From: Pieris napi
Taxonomy: Eukaryota; Arthropoda; Insecta; Lepidoptera; Pieridae
DNA length: 64,000 nucleotides
Direction of reading: 5' to 3'
Assembly (NCBI RefSeq): GCF_905475465.1
Contig: NC_062244.1
Location: 2,988,501-3,052,500, forward strand
This document shows, one piece after another, positions 43,932 to 58,299 of this stretch. The notes beneath the pieces are model-generated. The model was not told the origin of the DNA. It was given only the letters and a program-made list of their open reading frames with translations, and did no database searches. The number at the start of each line of letters is the position of its first letter. The first letter of the stretch is position 1. Made by a program: the position numbers and the translations under genes.

Positions 43932-46900
43932 TCAGACCTTCAGTGATGAATTGAAGAAACCATACCGCGTACAAGTGTAGAGTTCTATCTTTGGAAGTGA
44001 GTCGCCGCGGCCTGGGCGACTGGAAAGTACTGAAAGTCGTGACACAACAGCATAACACGAAAATACACCTCGACAACACTACACCAAGAAATGACACCAA
44101 ATGCGGTTCATGACATTAAATAGCTCACTTATGCACATATTTACAAGCAAATGTACGCAGAGCGACGCAAGTCTCGTATATGGACCACTCACACGCGATA
44201 TTCGAGGGCTAACGCAGCGTCTGTACGGGAGCTTCTATTCGCTGAAATACCGCACTTTGCCGTTACTGCAACGGATTATGTCCTCCCAGGCTGAAAAAAA
44301 ATATTTAAGGCTCTTGAACCATCTGAAGATATTTGGATAGAAAATTACGATAATACTTGTGCATACAATAATTTTATGCTACAGTAGATACCCAAAGAAA
44401 ATCAATTGTATGTATCGGCTTACCCGTGCCGACGTAGTCGACGATCTGGTGCGTGTGCGTGGCGTGCGGCAGCGGCGCGGGCGGCACGTAGCGCAAAGCC
44501 GCGCAGCCCGCCCGCACCGGCACGCCCTCGAGCAGGTCGCAACGTGCGCGCCTTCCGCCGCTCAGCAGCTGCTCGTTGACGTCAAAACCGAACGTGATGC
44601 CCTCCATGTCGCCGTGGGCCCTGGCCGCCGCCGCCAACAAGATGACGGGCGGCCGACGATCCGCCACCACGTCCGGCGCCGGCTCCGCCGCTCGCGCTTC
44701 GCCCCGCTCCTTGCGCTGGGGCCTCGTCGCGCCCCCGCCGGCCTTGTCGCGGGGCCGCCGCACCGCCAGCGCCGGGTAGCCCTCCATGGCCTCGCCGGCG
44801 GGGGCGGCGGCCTTCCGGTCGGGAGCCGGCTGCTCCTTCGGCTCGTCGCCCTCGGCGTAGAAGTTGCACGACTCGATGAGATCGGGAATGTTGTTGCGGG
44901 TGCGCGCGATGTCCGCGTACGAGGCGGGCGGGTGCGGCGGCGGCAGGGCGGGCGGCGGCGGCGGCGGAGGTGGCGCCGGGACGGGCGCGGGCGGCGGCGA
45001 GTGCGCCGAGTCGAAATCGTCGTTCGAGTCGTTGCTGCGCTCGGACGGCGAGGCGCGGGGCTCCGGCGAGGGCGGAGGCCGGGCCGGCTCGGCGTCGTCG
45101 GGCCGGCGTCGCGGCTTGCGGCGCTTGGTGACCGTCTGAAAGTCGGTCAGCTCGGCGTCGTCGGGCAGCAGCAGCGCGGCGCGGGCGTCGTCGCCCCACG
45201 AGCGGCGTTCGGGCTTGGCGGGGGGCGCGGCGGGTCGGCGGTGCGCGGAGGGCTTGTCGGTGAGGTCCTCGAGCTTGGTGCGCGAGCGCTCCTCGAGCGA
45301 GGAGGCACGCTTCACCTTGCTCTCTTTGTCCTTGCGACGGTCGGCGCATCTCTTCTTGCCTTTGTCGTCGGAGTCGTCCTTGTGCTTGGCGCGCGCTTTG
45401 GAGCCTCGCGCGCCGTCCGCGTTCGACTCGATGAATCGCAACACCTCGTTGAGGTCTTTGTTGCCCTGGTAGCCGTCTATCTGGTGCGACTTGATCACGG
45501 TCTCGTTTTTCGATGACTTTTTCCGCCTCGGCTTCTTCTGTTGACTGGATCCCGAGGCGGGCGAACTGAATCCGTGGACAGCATTTCCATTTTCGTCTAG
45601 AGACTTCTGTAAACGAAGGCACTCGAATAGAGAAAGGTAAAACTTAGAAGGGTGCAGATCTCTGAAGATGTTCTACTCGTAGGTTCAACGTACCTTGTTC
45701 TCGTCGGCGGAGGGGCAGGATTCGGAGGCGAGGAGCAGGCCGCCGAGGGAGCTCGTCGGAAGCACGTTGCGAGACAACTGAGCCAAACGGACACGTTAAA
45801 TATGGCGCCGCATCGAGTAATGCGCGAAACGATACCCGTACCTCACACCATTTATGACGCTTAATGCGAGGGCCGATGGATTATTACCTGCAGGGCGTGG
45901 GGCGCGGAGGCGGAAGTGGCGTCGGCGGCGGGGGCCGGGGGGCTGCCCGTGAGGCTGGCCACGGCGTTGTAGCACGACTCCAACTGCAGTGGCTGTACAT
46001 CATATCACTTAAACCTAGCACACTCACACACGTTCCCTATTCAAATGTCGTAATGGTCGTAGACGAACCACGACGAACGAACTTCGTTTTTACCACACTT
46101 GGTATTCTATAATTCACGCAAAAGATATCGGAATATAAATAATTGTTTTAAATTTAGGATTTGATAAACGAACACAACTAACACAGTAATAGAAACGTAA
46201 TGTCAAATGGTGTGAGATACAGAGCAAAATGTTAAATGCGCCGAGCTTAAGAAAAATGTCAATACCTTTGGATCCACGACGACCGTAGACTGCGTAGTAG
46301 ACGTCGTGTTGCAACTGGCCACAACCTCTGGTGTTGTGATGCAACTGAATGGAATAGCGGAATCGATCTGCAAAACCACAAGAAATATCTTTAATAAAAC
46401 ATTTTCTTTGGAAATTTTCGTACATGATCAAATTCATATTCCTACCTTATTAGCGATTGCAGATTTTTCTTTGGCCTTATTAGTTGTGCAATCACTATAA
46501 AGAAGGTATTTTAAAGCGTTCTTTTTAGAGGCATTGTTCTTATCGGGCCCCGGGTTTTCTTTATCTTTCTGTTTATTTTTCTTTTTAGATTTTTTTTCGA
46601 CAGAGGTTTCTTTGGCATTGTCGCCTTCGGTGATTTTATTAGCTGGATGATTTATAAAGTATCTCGATTTGAGTAGGCTCTCGCGGATGCTTAGAAAGAT
46701 ACAGGAATCGGCGAAATCAAATGGTTTGTTGTCGTCGTTTTTCGAGAATATTTTGTCATGTTTATCTGCTGCGTCGGGCGCAGTTTTTGTTTCTGATATT
46801 CCATATTTTTTCCTTAATTGATATAATATATCGTGCCCTAATTTGTTTTCTGCGCTGTCAACCAATTTTTGTTCGGTGATTGATGTGATAACTTCATCAG

Positions 46901-49900
46901 AACTCGATTTACTAGGACTGTTTCCTGATATATTAGAATCAATGAATTTGTTTTCGAAATCCTGGTGTTCTTGAGATGCGCTATGTGTATTTTCTTTGGA
47001 AATTGGCTCAAAATTATCTTCAGAAGACGCCAAATTGATGTTACTTTCTTTTTCATATTCATTTGCCACCAATTGATGCACTTCTTCCGAACGCTCTTCT
47101 GAGCAAGACCTATTTTCGCAGGCATTCGCAGGTTTAATTTTGCCACTCTCCAAATTTGTGTCTGTTTTATTTATCTTCAAAAATTCTAATTCTTTTAAAT
47201 CATTATTCAAAGTACAGGAACTACTTTCGTCTAATACTTTATTTTTCATTTCTTTCTCTTGATCTTTTCCCTTTTCTGAATTACCTTTTTTCTTTTGTGA
47301 AGGCGTACATGTAGAAATGTTGCTTGTTAAAGTATCATTTTTTTTGATTGGTTCTAAACAAACTTTTGTGGTTTGAATAATTGGTGATTCATCACTTTTA
47401 TTTTTTTTATCTTTGACTTGACATCTCTTTTTCGATTTTTTTGTAGAAGAACTTTTTAAAACTATATTATCCTTAGCATCACAATCTTCATTCAGATCTT
47501 CAAAAGAATCGGCATTTTGTATTGTCATATTTCTAATATTTCTTGGATTTATTATCTTTGATAAATTTGGTGTAACTAAACCACTGCCCACCTTCTGAAG
47601 TCTTCTTAGGCTAATATCACTTTCTTCGCAATCACTTAAATGTAAAACCCTGTCTCTACTATCCAGCTTGTTCCTCGATGTGTCCTTAAAACTTTTATCA
47701 ACATTAGGACTATTATTTTCGTTAACATTATTTATATTTTTATTATCACTATCAACAGCCTTTAATTTAGCGCTACGATCCTTTGACTCATTTTCATCCA
47801 GCTGAACGCCGAGGTAATCGAGTGGTGGCGTGTAGCGTTTCAAGCTTTCGTACCACATATCCACTCTGCGATTCCACTCTACGTCGACGGTTTCCGTCTC
47901 TTTAGCGTCGGAGCCGCGCGGTTCCTTTCCACCGGGTGCCTCTTTCCGTACGTTACCACCACTGTCGCAGGGGGATTCCTCGCGGACGCAGAGAGCCTTC
48001 ATGAGTTTATTTTGGCCTGCATAGGGGTCGTAGAGGGCCGGAGTGTCGAGACGCCTCTGGGGCGGGCCAGCTGTAGGAAGGTCGCGGTTACTGCGGGGAG
48101 TGGTGGTACGCACCTGGTTGGAGGCAGTGGTGGTGGTGACCGCGCGGCCCGTACCCACGCTGCCACTGCCGATCTCCAAGGTAGCGCGCGCCGTGTACGT
48201 CATCGGGAACATTGGCTTACTCCGCCTGGGGACAAACGCCATCATTACGCACGGACCGGGGACGGAGGACGTGTCTTAGTATTTAACTTTACTACGATTT
48301 TATGGCTTTGACTTGCTTTGCATTTTATTCAGTATATTAAATAAATAAAAAATAAAAAAATTCTAGTTGGGACTATGGAAGATATAAGTTTGACTTTCGT
48401 ACTATTAAATATTGCATGGAGCGCATTAGCATCACGGGAGTTCTAGCGCTTATACATGCGATAATTGATAAGAAGTATAAACAAATTTATTTGACCTTGT
48501 TACAAAGGTAGTTCGGAAACACGTTAACGTCATCAAAGGACAGTTTATTGCATTGAACTGACCGTAAAAATGCTTAGGCTGAATAAATTTTTTTAGTGAT
48601 TACCTGGTTACAAGTTCGATATCACCGGGTCCGTTGGCATCACTGGCGGACACGCGGCGTTCGGCGAGAGGTGGAGGGTTGACACATCGCACTGTGGCCA
48701 CGTAGGCCCCACGGGTCGGCTCTTCGCTAAAGAGGAAGGCTGAAATACACATATTTAACGTGACACCTCCATATATTAAGGAACAAAACAGCAATCAGTG
48801 TAAGCGAATCGTTTAGGATTAGTCAATCAATATCTAACGTTTGTTTTTATTTAAAAGTAATTACTATTACAAGATTGTTCATTACTGTAATAAACATTCG
48901 TTTTACACTATACTATAAACTGCATTCATGTTGAGCTAAGCCATTTTTGTTATACTATTATATTTAGATTATAACAAAAATTATGATATTCCTGAAAGTA
49001 AATATATATATTTTTTGGAACCGGCTCTTAATTTGACCAAAAAACGCCTGCTTTAAAATTTGGAAAACAAATTTAGTTTTCTTTACATCTATCTACACCG
49101 GAGGGCAAACTCCCTCCGTGGTGGGTCCTAGCCGACACGTTGTGCGAGTGATGGTGTCTGCGCCGAGGCGCGGGTTCCGCTGCCATGGCAGCCACCAGGT
49201 CTTGCAGACTTGAGTGATGGTCGCGCCTCCCCGCACGCCCCGCTCGAGCCGCCGCCTCACACGCTTCCTCGTCTTGTTCCACTTCCTCCAGCAACTCCTG
49301 ACGAAGCATATACTTCTATTAAAGACTTGAATCTAAGTCAAAAGTTAATAAAATCCAATTAATCCTGAAACTACAGACTGATGAAATGAAATAATTAATT
49401 CCTGTTAATTAGATATAATTTGTTGTCGGCCAGTGGATATAGCTCTCAATTAATTGGTAATACAATCCAACAAAAACACTACAATCCTAAAGGCTTTAAT
49501 TTTGTTTCAATATTTATTGACTACCCTCCCGTTAAATATTTCCCAGTATTTGCGACTATTTCAGCAATATTGGAAGTCAATGACGAAGCTTAATAAAGTA
49601 TATAATAGTTTAATAATAATAAATTTCTATTATTTACACGACTATGGTGTAGTTACCATAGTTAATGGTACCTATGGTACTATATGAGTTTGTTCGCATA
49701 TTCTGCCAGTCACAATGGCGTGCAAATTTGTCTTAGATAATTTGGTAAAATTTTGAATTACGTATTAAATTTAATGATGACAATTAATTAATACATAATT
49801 TTATTACAACGTCATCACATTATTAAACTACATTATAACATCATTAAATTGTATAATATAAATCTCACGAGTTTTATTAAAATAATCATTTTCGTTTTTT

Positions 49901-52900
49901 CTTAAAAAGTGTAGTTTTAGTCGAGTTTTAATTTAAATTCCTTGATATATAATATGATACGGTTATATTTAGTTATTGCCATAAAAAATGTGTTTCCCTA
50001 AATCAATCTAGATTAGTTTGGGCATAATCATATCCATATAATATTTCAAAAATAGACAGAAAACTAGTAGATATTCGCTCGAATGATGTATTAAATGGAA
50101 CCTCGAAGTTAAGATATTTAGCTTATTCTTGATAAATGCGACGCGAAACTCAACTCAACGAAATATCAGACTTTCTTTAACCGTGACGTTAGGTCATTCC
50201 AACGGTGCATTTTTTATTCAGCACGAAGATTCGTAAACGTTCATGTACTTGAAATAAATATCAGGAAATAGCATTGTATTAAAACCTAACCTTTTTTGTA
50301 TATTCGAGAACAACTTCAAACACGAAACAAACAACTGTCAAAAGGACCCAAAATTACTCGTATAACAATACCTTGAAGAGACTGCTCTTTCCCTCTCGGT
50401 CTTTGGGACACTTGTAGGTGATCGCTTCATCCAGAAGTGCTCGCAACTGTCCGTCGTCTAGGCTCTCCACGATTTTATTCTGAAAAAATCACATTCCACT
50501 TTCACTAAATTGCCACTAAATTATAATACCAATAATTTATAACAGTCGAATTTCAGTCGATATCTTATCGAATAATCCAAATGAGTATCAGATATGAAAA
50601 GTTTTGCGATAATGTTAACATTTTAGCTTTAACTGCTCCAGCGTGAAGATATAAAAAGCATATAACTAAGCATAAAATTTCTAATAAAAAATAGTTATTC
50701 AAACACGATCCATGCGTGATTGGAAATTATGTTCATACATTCAAAACACGCAAAGCTATCTACGGAATACCTAATTGAACCCCGGGGTATAAACTGTGAA
50801 TTGAATTTTAGCTTAAATTCCAATTTACGTCAACTAGCAACAGTATCTGTAATGGCAGCGCCTAATATCGGCGTACGTTATCACAACAATAATAATGAAC
50901 AACTGTAACCTTATCATAAGCAACACGGTCATGGTCATTTTAAATTTCGAGAACGCTAAATGTGAAACACCGTGGCGTCACGCCTTTGTTATTTACTTCG
51001 CTGACGGTTAACAGACAATATTCTGTTCTACAACAAATTTGTTTTTGTTTCTATGTAATCTGACGTATCGTTCATTGAAAGAAACACCGTACTATCCACG
51101 GAACAAACCCGAGTGTTAATAATATTGTACAACGCCTATCATAATTATAAGTCACCGACGCTGGAAGTCGTCCATGAAACGTAGTAAATTACCGTATAAC
51201 TAGGCCAGAAGTTTTAGATTAGGTACAGATAGTTATCAGAACAACAAGTCAATGTTTGCGGATCACGTAATAAATTTCGTAACATTGTTTCGGTCTATTG
51301 GTCGCTGAATCATTAGCTCCAAGGCTACTGTACACTGAGGAGCATTTTTAGTGATTCGTTTATTTCTCGGTAATATTTAGCTGCGTTAACAAATTGGTGT
51401 GCTTTCTACTAATTATCTATTATTTCGTTTTCAAATTTTTACTTAATAATGCTTAATGACAAACATTAGTAACGGTTAAATGAATAAAAACAATCTGATG
51501 CAAACTATTCCATTTTTTAAATTTCAAAAGTAATCATAAAATACTTACTGAAATCACATCAAATCCACAAAACCACAAAATTTGACGCGAGAACGGTAGC
51601 GTAACTGTTGTCTCATAGATATTAAATTTCTTAGTATTGTAAACGTAGGAAATAACAATGTTTATAATTTTCAATATAATTATCATCACAAGAAATCTGA
51701 CCCATCAAATGTAACATTATCTTCGTTATGAAGAAAATTGTGAAGGGTAAGCATATCATTTTCTTGTCGTTTCGCGTATACGAATATTTAAAAAGCAATA
51801 ACCCTACAAATTTAGAACATGAATCTGAAATCATGAATTAATTTAGAAAAAGAACGTCTTATTGTATCCTTTCTGCGAATAGTGAATAACATTATGAGGT
51901 TGTATTAAAAATAGTTGACACAGAAACGGATCATTAAAGTTGGTAATTTTATTCTATGAAAAAAAATTAAGAAAAACCGACACGTATCGTGATTTTATTA
52001 CAAAATCAAGTTTTGTTATGTATAAAAATATTTTATTTATTAACACATGCATCATATTGCCTTTAGATCATTTTAGATACTTTTCCTGTGGGTGTTGCTG
52101 CGCGTGCGACGCGATCATGAAATCACCCGCAAAGTCATTCATTCAGTCATAGAAAGATGAAAAACAAAACACTTTTCTACTAAATACTAAACTGTGGAGA
52201 TTAATAAAAACCTTATATTCTAAAAATTACTTAGCAGCTAATATCATCCGGATAAATACAAAGCTGCCAATGACATATAATTAGCACTAAATAATATTTA
52301 TAGATTACTATTTATTTATATACTAGATATATAAATCATATCTAGAAATAAACTAAATCAAGAAACTGTCCGTGAGAATGACCCGTAGTCCATAATACAA
52401 ACTCTGCAAGTAAGGTAAGTTATAGTTTAATAATTAACTAAATATGCACCTACCAGTTAAATATAATGTGGCTATAAAGGTCAGTGTAAAATCGCGTTTT
52501 TTTTCATGCCCAAAGATGCTTTAGCGTGAAACCGAGACAGTGTGTCAGCGAAGCGGTGGAGCCGAGCCAAAATGTAACGTTATTTACGAGAAACACCGTC
52601 TCAATACTGCATACCACTTACGCTTTTCGGTAAACACCTATTAGCATGACTAATTAGACTGCTCGTCTAAGCACTTTGATTACTTAGTGAAGGGATTTAT
52701 ATTTAGAGTTTTAAATTAAACACGATTTGTTATATAAAGCAACCTCCTCCTAAGGGAGCGTTCAAGTATTACGTCACGCATTTTTTGGAAATTTTTGCCC
52801 CCCCCCCCCCCCCGTGTAACGCGCCGTAACGTTTTTCTGTACCCAGTGGTAAAACGTTTCGTGACCACCCAGTGACTCGACCTAAAAGTAACCATTATGT

Positions 52901-55900
52901 GGTTACAAAAGGACCCCCCCCCCTCCAAATTCGTTACGTAATACTTGAACGCTCCCTAACGAAGGAAAGTAAACTTTTTAAATGCGATTAAAATAATATT
53001 TAGTACATCTAAAAATAGTACAGATAGTTACAATATTGTTCGTTAGTGACGGGTTCCACTACAAATAACGTTTATGAAATATCAAGATTTATCATATTTA
53101 GAAAGGCCAGATTCAGACCAATGAAAAAGTATCACTTTTGGAAACTTTCATCTTTAATTATTATTATTATATCAACAGTAGATAATTTAACTTAATTAGC
53201 GTTTTCGGAAGTATGCGTCAAGTAATTAGCGCCAACTGCATTGTCTGCATAACGGTTTATTTTTTTAATTTCAACATTTTGTATAAAATTATTTTTGATC
53301 ATACCTGGTTGGTATTTTTCTAATTAAATAACCAAACATTAAATTACCGCGGGATTAATATTTTAGTTTTTGTTCAGTTAGGTTTAAACCTAATACCATC
53401 GGTCCCGTTCAATAAGTCCTCAAGGATTTTGCACATACATCTCATCTTGTATTTTATCGTGAAATATCGTGGTAATATTAAAGGTAAAGTAAGTTTATAT
53501 TGTTTGTCGAGACATATACGTAGTCGGTCCCAAAGTTCTGTCATAAATGGAAATAATGATAAAAACAAAAGTACTGATCAGTTTGTAATGAGTGATATAT
53601 CAATTCATAGTACATTAATTAAGGAATACAAAAAGCATAAAAATATTCGAAATGACCTCCCTTATTTAAAATGCAGGCCCTTAAGCGCCGCGGCCAGTCG
53701 TCTATCGCAGCACGCACCATATTCGTGTCGATTTCAGTCACTGATTTTTTTAAAGATGACTTCAGACTCTCCAAATTTTTATGTGTTATAGCACAGACCT
53801 TCCTCTCTAAGACCTGCTAAAATTTATGGTCCAAAGGATTAAGGTCCGGACTGGAGGAAGGCCAAACCTCATGTCTAATTAAGTCGATGTTTTGACGCTC
53901 AAACCAGGCTTTAGTGGTATTGGCTTTGTATGCAGGCGCAGAGTCCTGCTGGAACACGAAGTGATGTCCCGCAAATAGGGTGCTGGACAGGTCTTTGACA
54001 AGGCGATACAAAACCGTCTCTTGGTACACTTTAGCACTGGTTTTGACCCCCTTTTCCCAAAAATGAACCTCAGTTAGCCCGTAATAGGACACTCCCAACC
54101 AGACCATTACTGATGATGAATGATGTCCATGTTGCACCCTTGGAACTTTATTTTCAGCTTCTTCAGAACTCCTAGCGTACACTGTATCATTCTGTTTATT
54201 GTATTTCTCTTCAATATCGAAAATTTTTTCGTCCGTAAAGAGGATATCACGGTGTCGGTTTTTCGCGTACCGCTTAAACAACACCTTCGATCTTTTAAGC
54301 CTTATTGCTTTTAGACGAGCATTAAGTAAGTGCCCACTCTTTTTTTGTATGCTCGTAGACCAAGATCTTCATTAAAAACCTTTTTTACTGTTTTCCTACT
54401 GACACCCATCTGCAAATCCATCAACTTCTGTTTTCGGACAGGATTTCTTACTATCAGCGTCTTGATCGCTTTGATAACTGCTGGTGTTCTTGCGGAGCGT
54501 GGCCAGCCAGTTCTTTTCTTGTCCTCAACACTGGAGACTTCAAGGTACCTATCGATAGTACCGTACACAAACCTAAGCGTTATATTCAAATTTTTGAGCA
54601 ACTTGAAAATGGTACTCGGCGAGTGTCCACAGCGGTGCAACGCAATAACAACTATTCGGTTTTCTTTCAATGTCCACTCCATCGTGAAAAATTACGGAAA
54701 GTTATTGTTTTTTGTTTTAAAACAATAATCAAACATTCCAAAATAGAATGCAATAATTTTTTTATAAAATTCTGCTCGAAATTTAGAAATAATGTGCTAG
54801 TGACAGAACTTTGGGACCAACTACGTAGATCAGTACTTCATACTTGGTACATCTCGTTTTTATCAGAAACAAGGAAAATCACTTAGCCTACTTACACTAG
54901 CAGCAAAAAGTGTTTAAGGACTTTCACAATTTGCAATTGTTATAGTACCTACCTAATATCTCCACTCCACAACATTCGATTAAATAAATCATGCACAACA
55001 TTAACAATTAGTTAGCTAGACAATTAGATTAATTTGTGGTATATTAATAAAAAACTACTGAAATCTTAAAAAGCGAAAATGATTATTTTATTCATATTTT
55101 ATGGCTTTTAATGCAATCGCATTTTGGATAAAATTTGATACAAAACCCTTAAAACTGGTTCTTATATTTACATAAGTAATAAGGCGTAACTTGTCAAACT
55201 ATATTGCTAATCGTAAACCACATTCTGTTGAAAAATTCATTAAAACACAAATAATAGAGATGTACGATAAAAGCGTCAGCATCGGACAGACGTATTTTTA
55301 GGCTAATACTCATTTTCGTGAAATGAAATATAACGCTTTTGGGAGGCGTTGTCTCATTGTGGAGGTGTGTTCAGGGTCATTGGGGAATTGCGTCACAAAC
55401 TTCGACCCTTAAGCGTTACTGATTATTGAAAAACCTCGAACTACATAATGGGCATACTCATAGTTGAATACATAAATAGTCAAAAATAGCTCTAATGTAC
55501 AAAATGTATCTCCACCTATCTTCATGTTTCTAGGTACTGAAAATACAAAATCTTAATAAAAAAACTCAATAACGCCGCAAAGCATAGGCTTGATAGATTA
55601 GTTTTTAGTTATACATCTTACTCTAGAACAGCTGTAACAATTATGTGTAAAATATGATAAGTGATTTTAAAGGAATTAAATACAATAACAATGCCCTATA
55701 TACATATATTTATACCAAAACTTAATGTACTGTCAGAAACTGTAAAAACCCTATTTAAGTTATATCATTTTACAGAGAAGTTAGTCTTCTGACACCTTGT
55801 CCAACAATGTAATAGTATTTTAATAATATGATAGTCTATGTAAATATGTAAGGTATGTACACTCTTATTTATTATTTTATAACAAGATGAATATATATAT

Positions 55901-57289
55901 GAAAATAAATATATACTTCAGAAAATAGCTTGGTATTTACGCTAAGAAGAAAATAGTCTAAATTTTAATTGAATGAACAATAAAAAGTTATGCTAGATGT
56001 GACATTAGGGGGTTTGAGGATGGCAAGCTAACTATTTTCTATTTCAAATGTAGATAATGGTTTACAGATCTTCTCAAAGTACTTGCAGTCTAGATAACTT
56101 TTCATAATTCATAGTGTATTATAATCATTAACAACATAGGAAAAAAAATTAAGGTTTAACATGACTTTATGGCTTCATTAACACAATATGTTTTTACATA
56201 TTAGTCATACTTAGGTCTGAGACTCGGCTATGAAGCTAAGTGTAAAATCCTGTCCAAGTATAATGGTTTGTATCTTATAAATAATATATTATTTATCATG
56301 CTACTTACAAAAATTGGGTCCTATATGGAACCCATGTCATCTGTTTAATTAAAATGTTCTGCCCTTAAGAATTAAATGTTCTAATTAAAGCCTGGCTATA
56401 AAACGCAATGTACAGCATAAAAATATCCAATTACTATGTTGTGGTATATGTGAGTTTAAGTGCCCTCCCTCTTCTGATAAAAAAGTCCACCTTGGGAACT
56501 AATTTTGTAATACCTTAATTACAGAGACAATTTAAGTTATATTTTAGTTTTACAATAGTGGCAAACATATATATAACATCAATATATTATTATCATAAAA
56601 TGTTACAAGTAATAGAAATTGTTAAAATTATCCAATAAAAAAATATACTTTGTACAACATTTTTATGAAAATGAAGCCAGCATTCAGACAATGCCTATAG
56701 TAAAATAAATCAGAAATTTATATATGTTATATTATATATAATCTATATTGCTATTATGTGATAAAAATGTTTCTTAATTATGATTGGAGAAATTTAAGAT
56801 GTTTAGGAAACATAGAGTATGTGCGAACTTAAAATGTACAATTATATACTTCACACCCTTATACAAAAATAATTTAATATGTACACCTTTATACAAAAAT
56901 AAGGACAAATTTTATCAAGTCTAAAAAATAATACTATACACTAAACCTTTGAAAATAAGTACTCCTTAACTTACCGTTCAATTCTAGCATAAGCATGGAA
57001 GATAGTTATGTACACAGCATCCAATATGTGGCTGAATATAATTAATTGTAGACTTTTCGTACCCATTGGAACAAAATAATAACTAAAAATTATAACATAC
57101 CTCTACATCACTATTGGAAGGCGCTGTTGAAGACCGAAGTTCAGAAGCACTTGAATGTTCTTTAGTGTGGTTGTACTGAATTTTCGAATCGTCACTGGAA
57201 ATGTTAACGACAGCTTTATCAGGGGCTTTCGGTTCCTTATCATACTCCGGTGAAGGAGCCATCTTGAAGGAAGAGGAGACAGATGACAC
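43932..57289 (-). CDS. 1324-aa uncharacterised, mostly disordered protein
   Basis: Ten exons join in phase: 57101-57289, 50372-50479, 49099-49297, 48604-48739, 46446-48225, 46266-46367, 45888-45983, 45694-45777, 44424-45606, 43932-44029. Two in-frame ATGs (57289 and 57262) are possible; the second has the better context. The only compact-looking region is at about 64-115 (LDDGQLRALLDEAITYK, then PKDREGKSSLF and ELLEEVEQDEE), which looks like a short helical domain. Then come His-rich, Ser/Thr-rich and Lys-rich stretches (KKSKKKNKQKDK), and in the large exon 9 a proline run with eight consecutive P, ASYADIAR, YPALA and ITFGFDVNEQL. No transmembrane segment or enzyme motif is seen. The basic, charged composition suggests a nuclear or RNA-associated protein (inference). 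I do not recognise the family. The last exon is the least certain. Confidence 0.75.
44424..45606 (-). other. GC-rich exon 9 of the 1324-aa gene
   Basis: A 1.18-kb exon with very high GC, much of it at third codon positions, in a genome background near one-third GC. The composition leaves long open frames in several frames of both strands (for example a plus-strand frame at 44359-45516). The minus-strand frame is chosen because splice phases agree with the flanking exons. Confidence 0.8.
52754..52956. mobile_element. G/C-run MITE (copy 2), TSD TAA
   Basis: Inverted ends GGGAGCGTTCAAGTATTACG bound 203 bp, and TAA flanks both sides (52751-52753, 52957-52959), as for PIF/Harbinger. Two C runs, of about 15 and 9, occur. 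It is the intact relative of the element at 33931. Confidence 0.9.
53517..54827 (-). mobile_element. maT-type mariner element (DD37D)
   Basis: Inverted ends read TACGTAGTCGGTCCCAAAGT (left) and TACGTAGTTGGTCCCAAAGT (right, reverse complement), with TA at the insertion site, giving about 1.31 kb, the normal mariner size. It lies in the first intron of the 1324-aa gene. Confidence 0.88.
53817..54682 (-). pseudogene. maT mariner transposase, frameshifted
   Basis: Two frames (54311-54682 and 53817-54284) cover the HTH DNA-binding half and the catalytic half. The catalytic part keeps the first D in ILFTDEKIF, the second in FQQDSAPA, and the third in SPDLNPLD with exactly 37 residues between the last two, which is the maT DD37D signature. 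A frameshift or stop around 54285-54310 separates the halves, and the C-terminus ends early after LDHKF. The copy is inactive as it stands. Confidence 0.9.
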
Positions 57290-58280
57290 AAGTCTTATGA
57301 CTTTTTAACACTGAATTCACTTTTCTTAGCCAAAACGCCTACGATTTAAAAAATAATCATTGTTATAAGTTTTTAACGAAGTTCGCCCACAGTCCCAATA
57401 ATTTTATTATGAGATTTCTTCATTTTTGGTGAAATAAAATCAACATTTCCACAAAATAAGCGAATCAAATTTTCAATGACTTTGCTTTTGAAGCGCCCTC
57501 ACGCGGTGAAAAAAGGAAACACTTTTTTTTTATTCTTTACCCTGATTATTATATTTTTCAGCCAGCAACACTGAATATATAATGCTCCATAGACAATAAA
57601 AGATTTAATATGTACAACCAATTTTGAAAAAATATTGAAATCTTTTTTATTACGCGACGTATAAAAGAAGTGTGACGTTTATTTTCTAAAGATATGGTTA
57701 TGATCACTAACCTGTTGATAATATATGATAACAATTGAATATATTATACATAAGAAATATGTTAAGCCATTATACCCAAATTATGTTCCCTTTAAAATTC
57801 CAATAAACATTAATCAATATCTAATAAAAAGATATTTACTATAACAATACCTATTAAAAAATAAGAGGTAATAAAAAATTAAGATGATCTACAATTTGAT
57901 CTTAAGAATCTTAAGAAAATACAACTATAGTGGAAAGCAATTAGATGAAATGAAACGCAAATGATTTCTTATCATTGTTTTCACCCATGCGTAAATTGTG
58001 ATTGGTCTTCAGTGAACTTAACTCTGAAGCCATATAAATTAAATAAGTATAGGTATATACAATGTAAATAGGTATAAGAAATGTAAAAGTAATATTGCAT
58101 GTAATAAACCAAATATAACTAATAAGTAGTAAAAAGCCTTTTTAATGATCACGACAAAATTATTCTTTCTGCACAAGGAGCTGTCTGTCACGCCTATGAC
58201 AAAAAGATGTTTATTAAAGAGGCAATGGCCCGTTATTGTCTGTATCATTGTTTTGAGATTGGTTTTATTTAAGCTTAGAA
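57290..58280. other. 5' flank of the 1324-aa gene and intergenic DNA
   Basis: The promoter of the minus-strand gene should lie just above 57290. No coding region or clear repeat boundary is seen to 58280. Confidence 0.4.
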
Positions 58281-58299
58281 GTCGCTTTGTCAGTTGCGG

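Noticed and set aside
44359..45516. 385-codon plus-strand frame (Arg/Gly-rich)
   Set aside because: Antisense shadow of the GC-rich exon; the minus-strand frame agrees with splice phases.
46838..47146. 102-codon frame overlapping exon 5 of the 1324-aa gene
   Set aside because: Different frame of a coding exon; no start context or motif.
53429..53791. 120-codon plus-strand frame over the maT left end
   Set aside because: Crosses the transposon end and has no family similarity.
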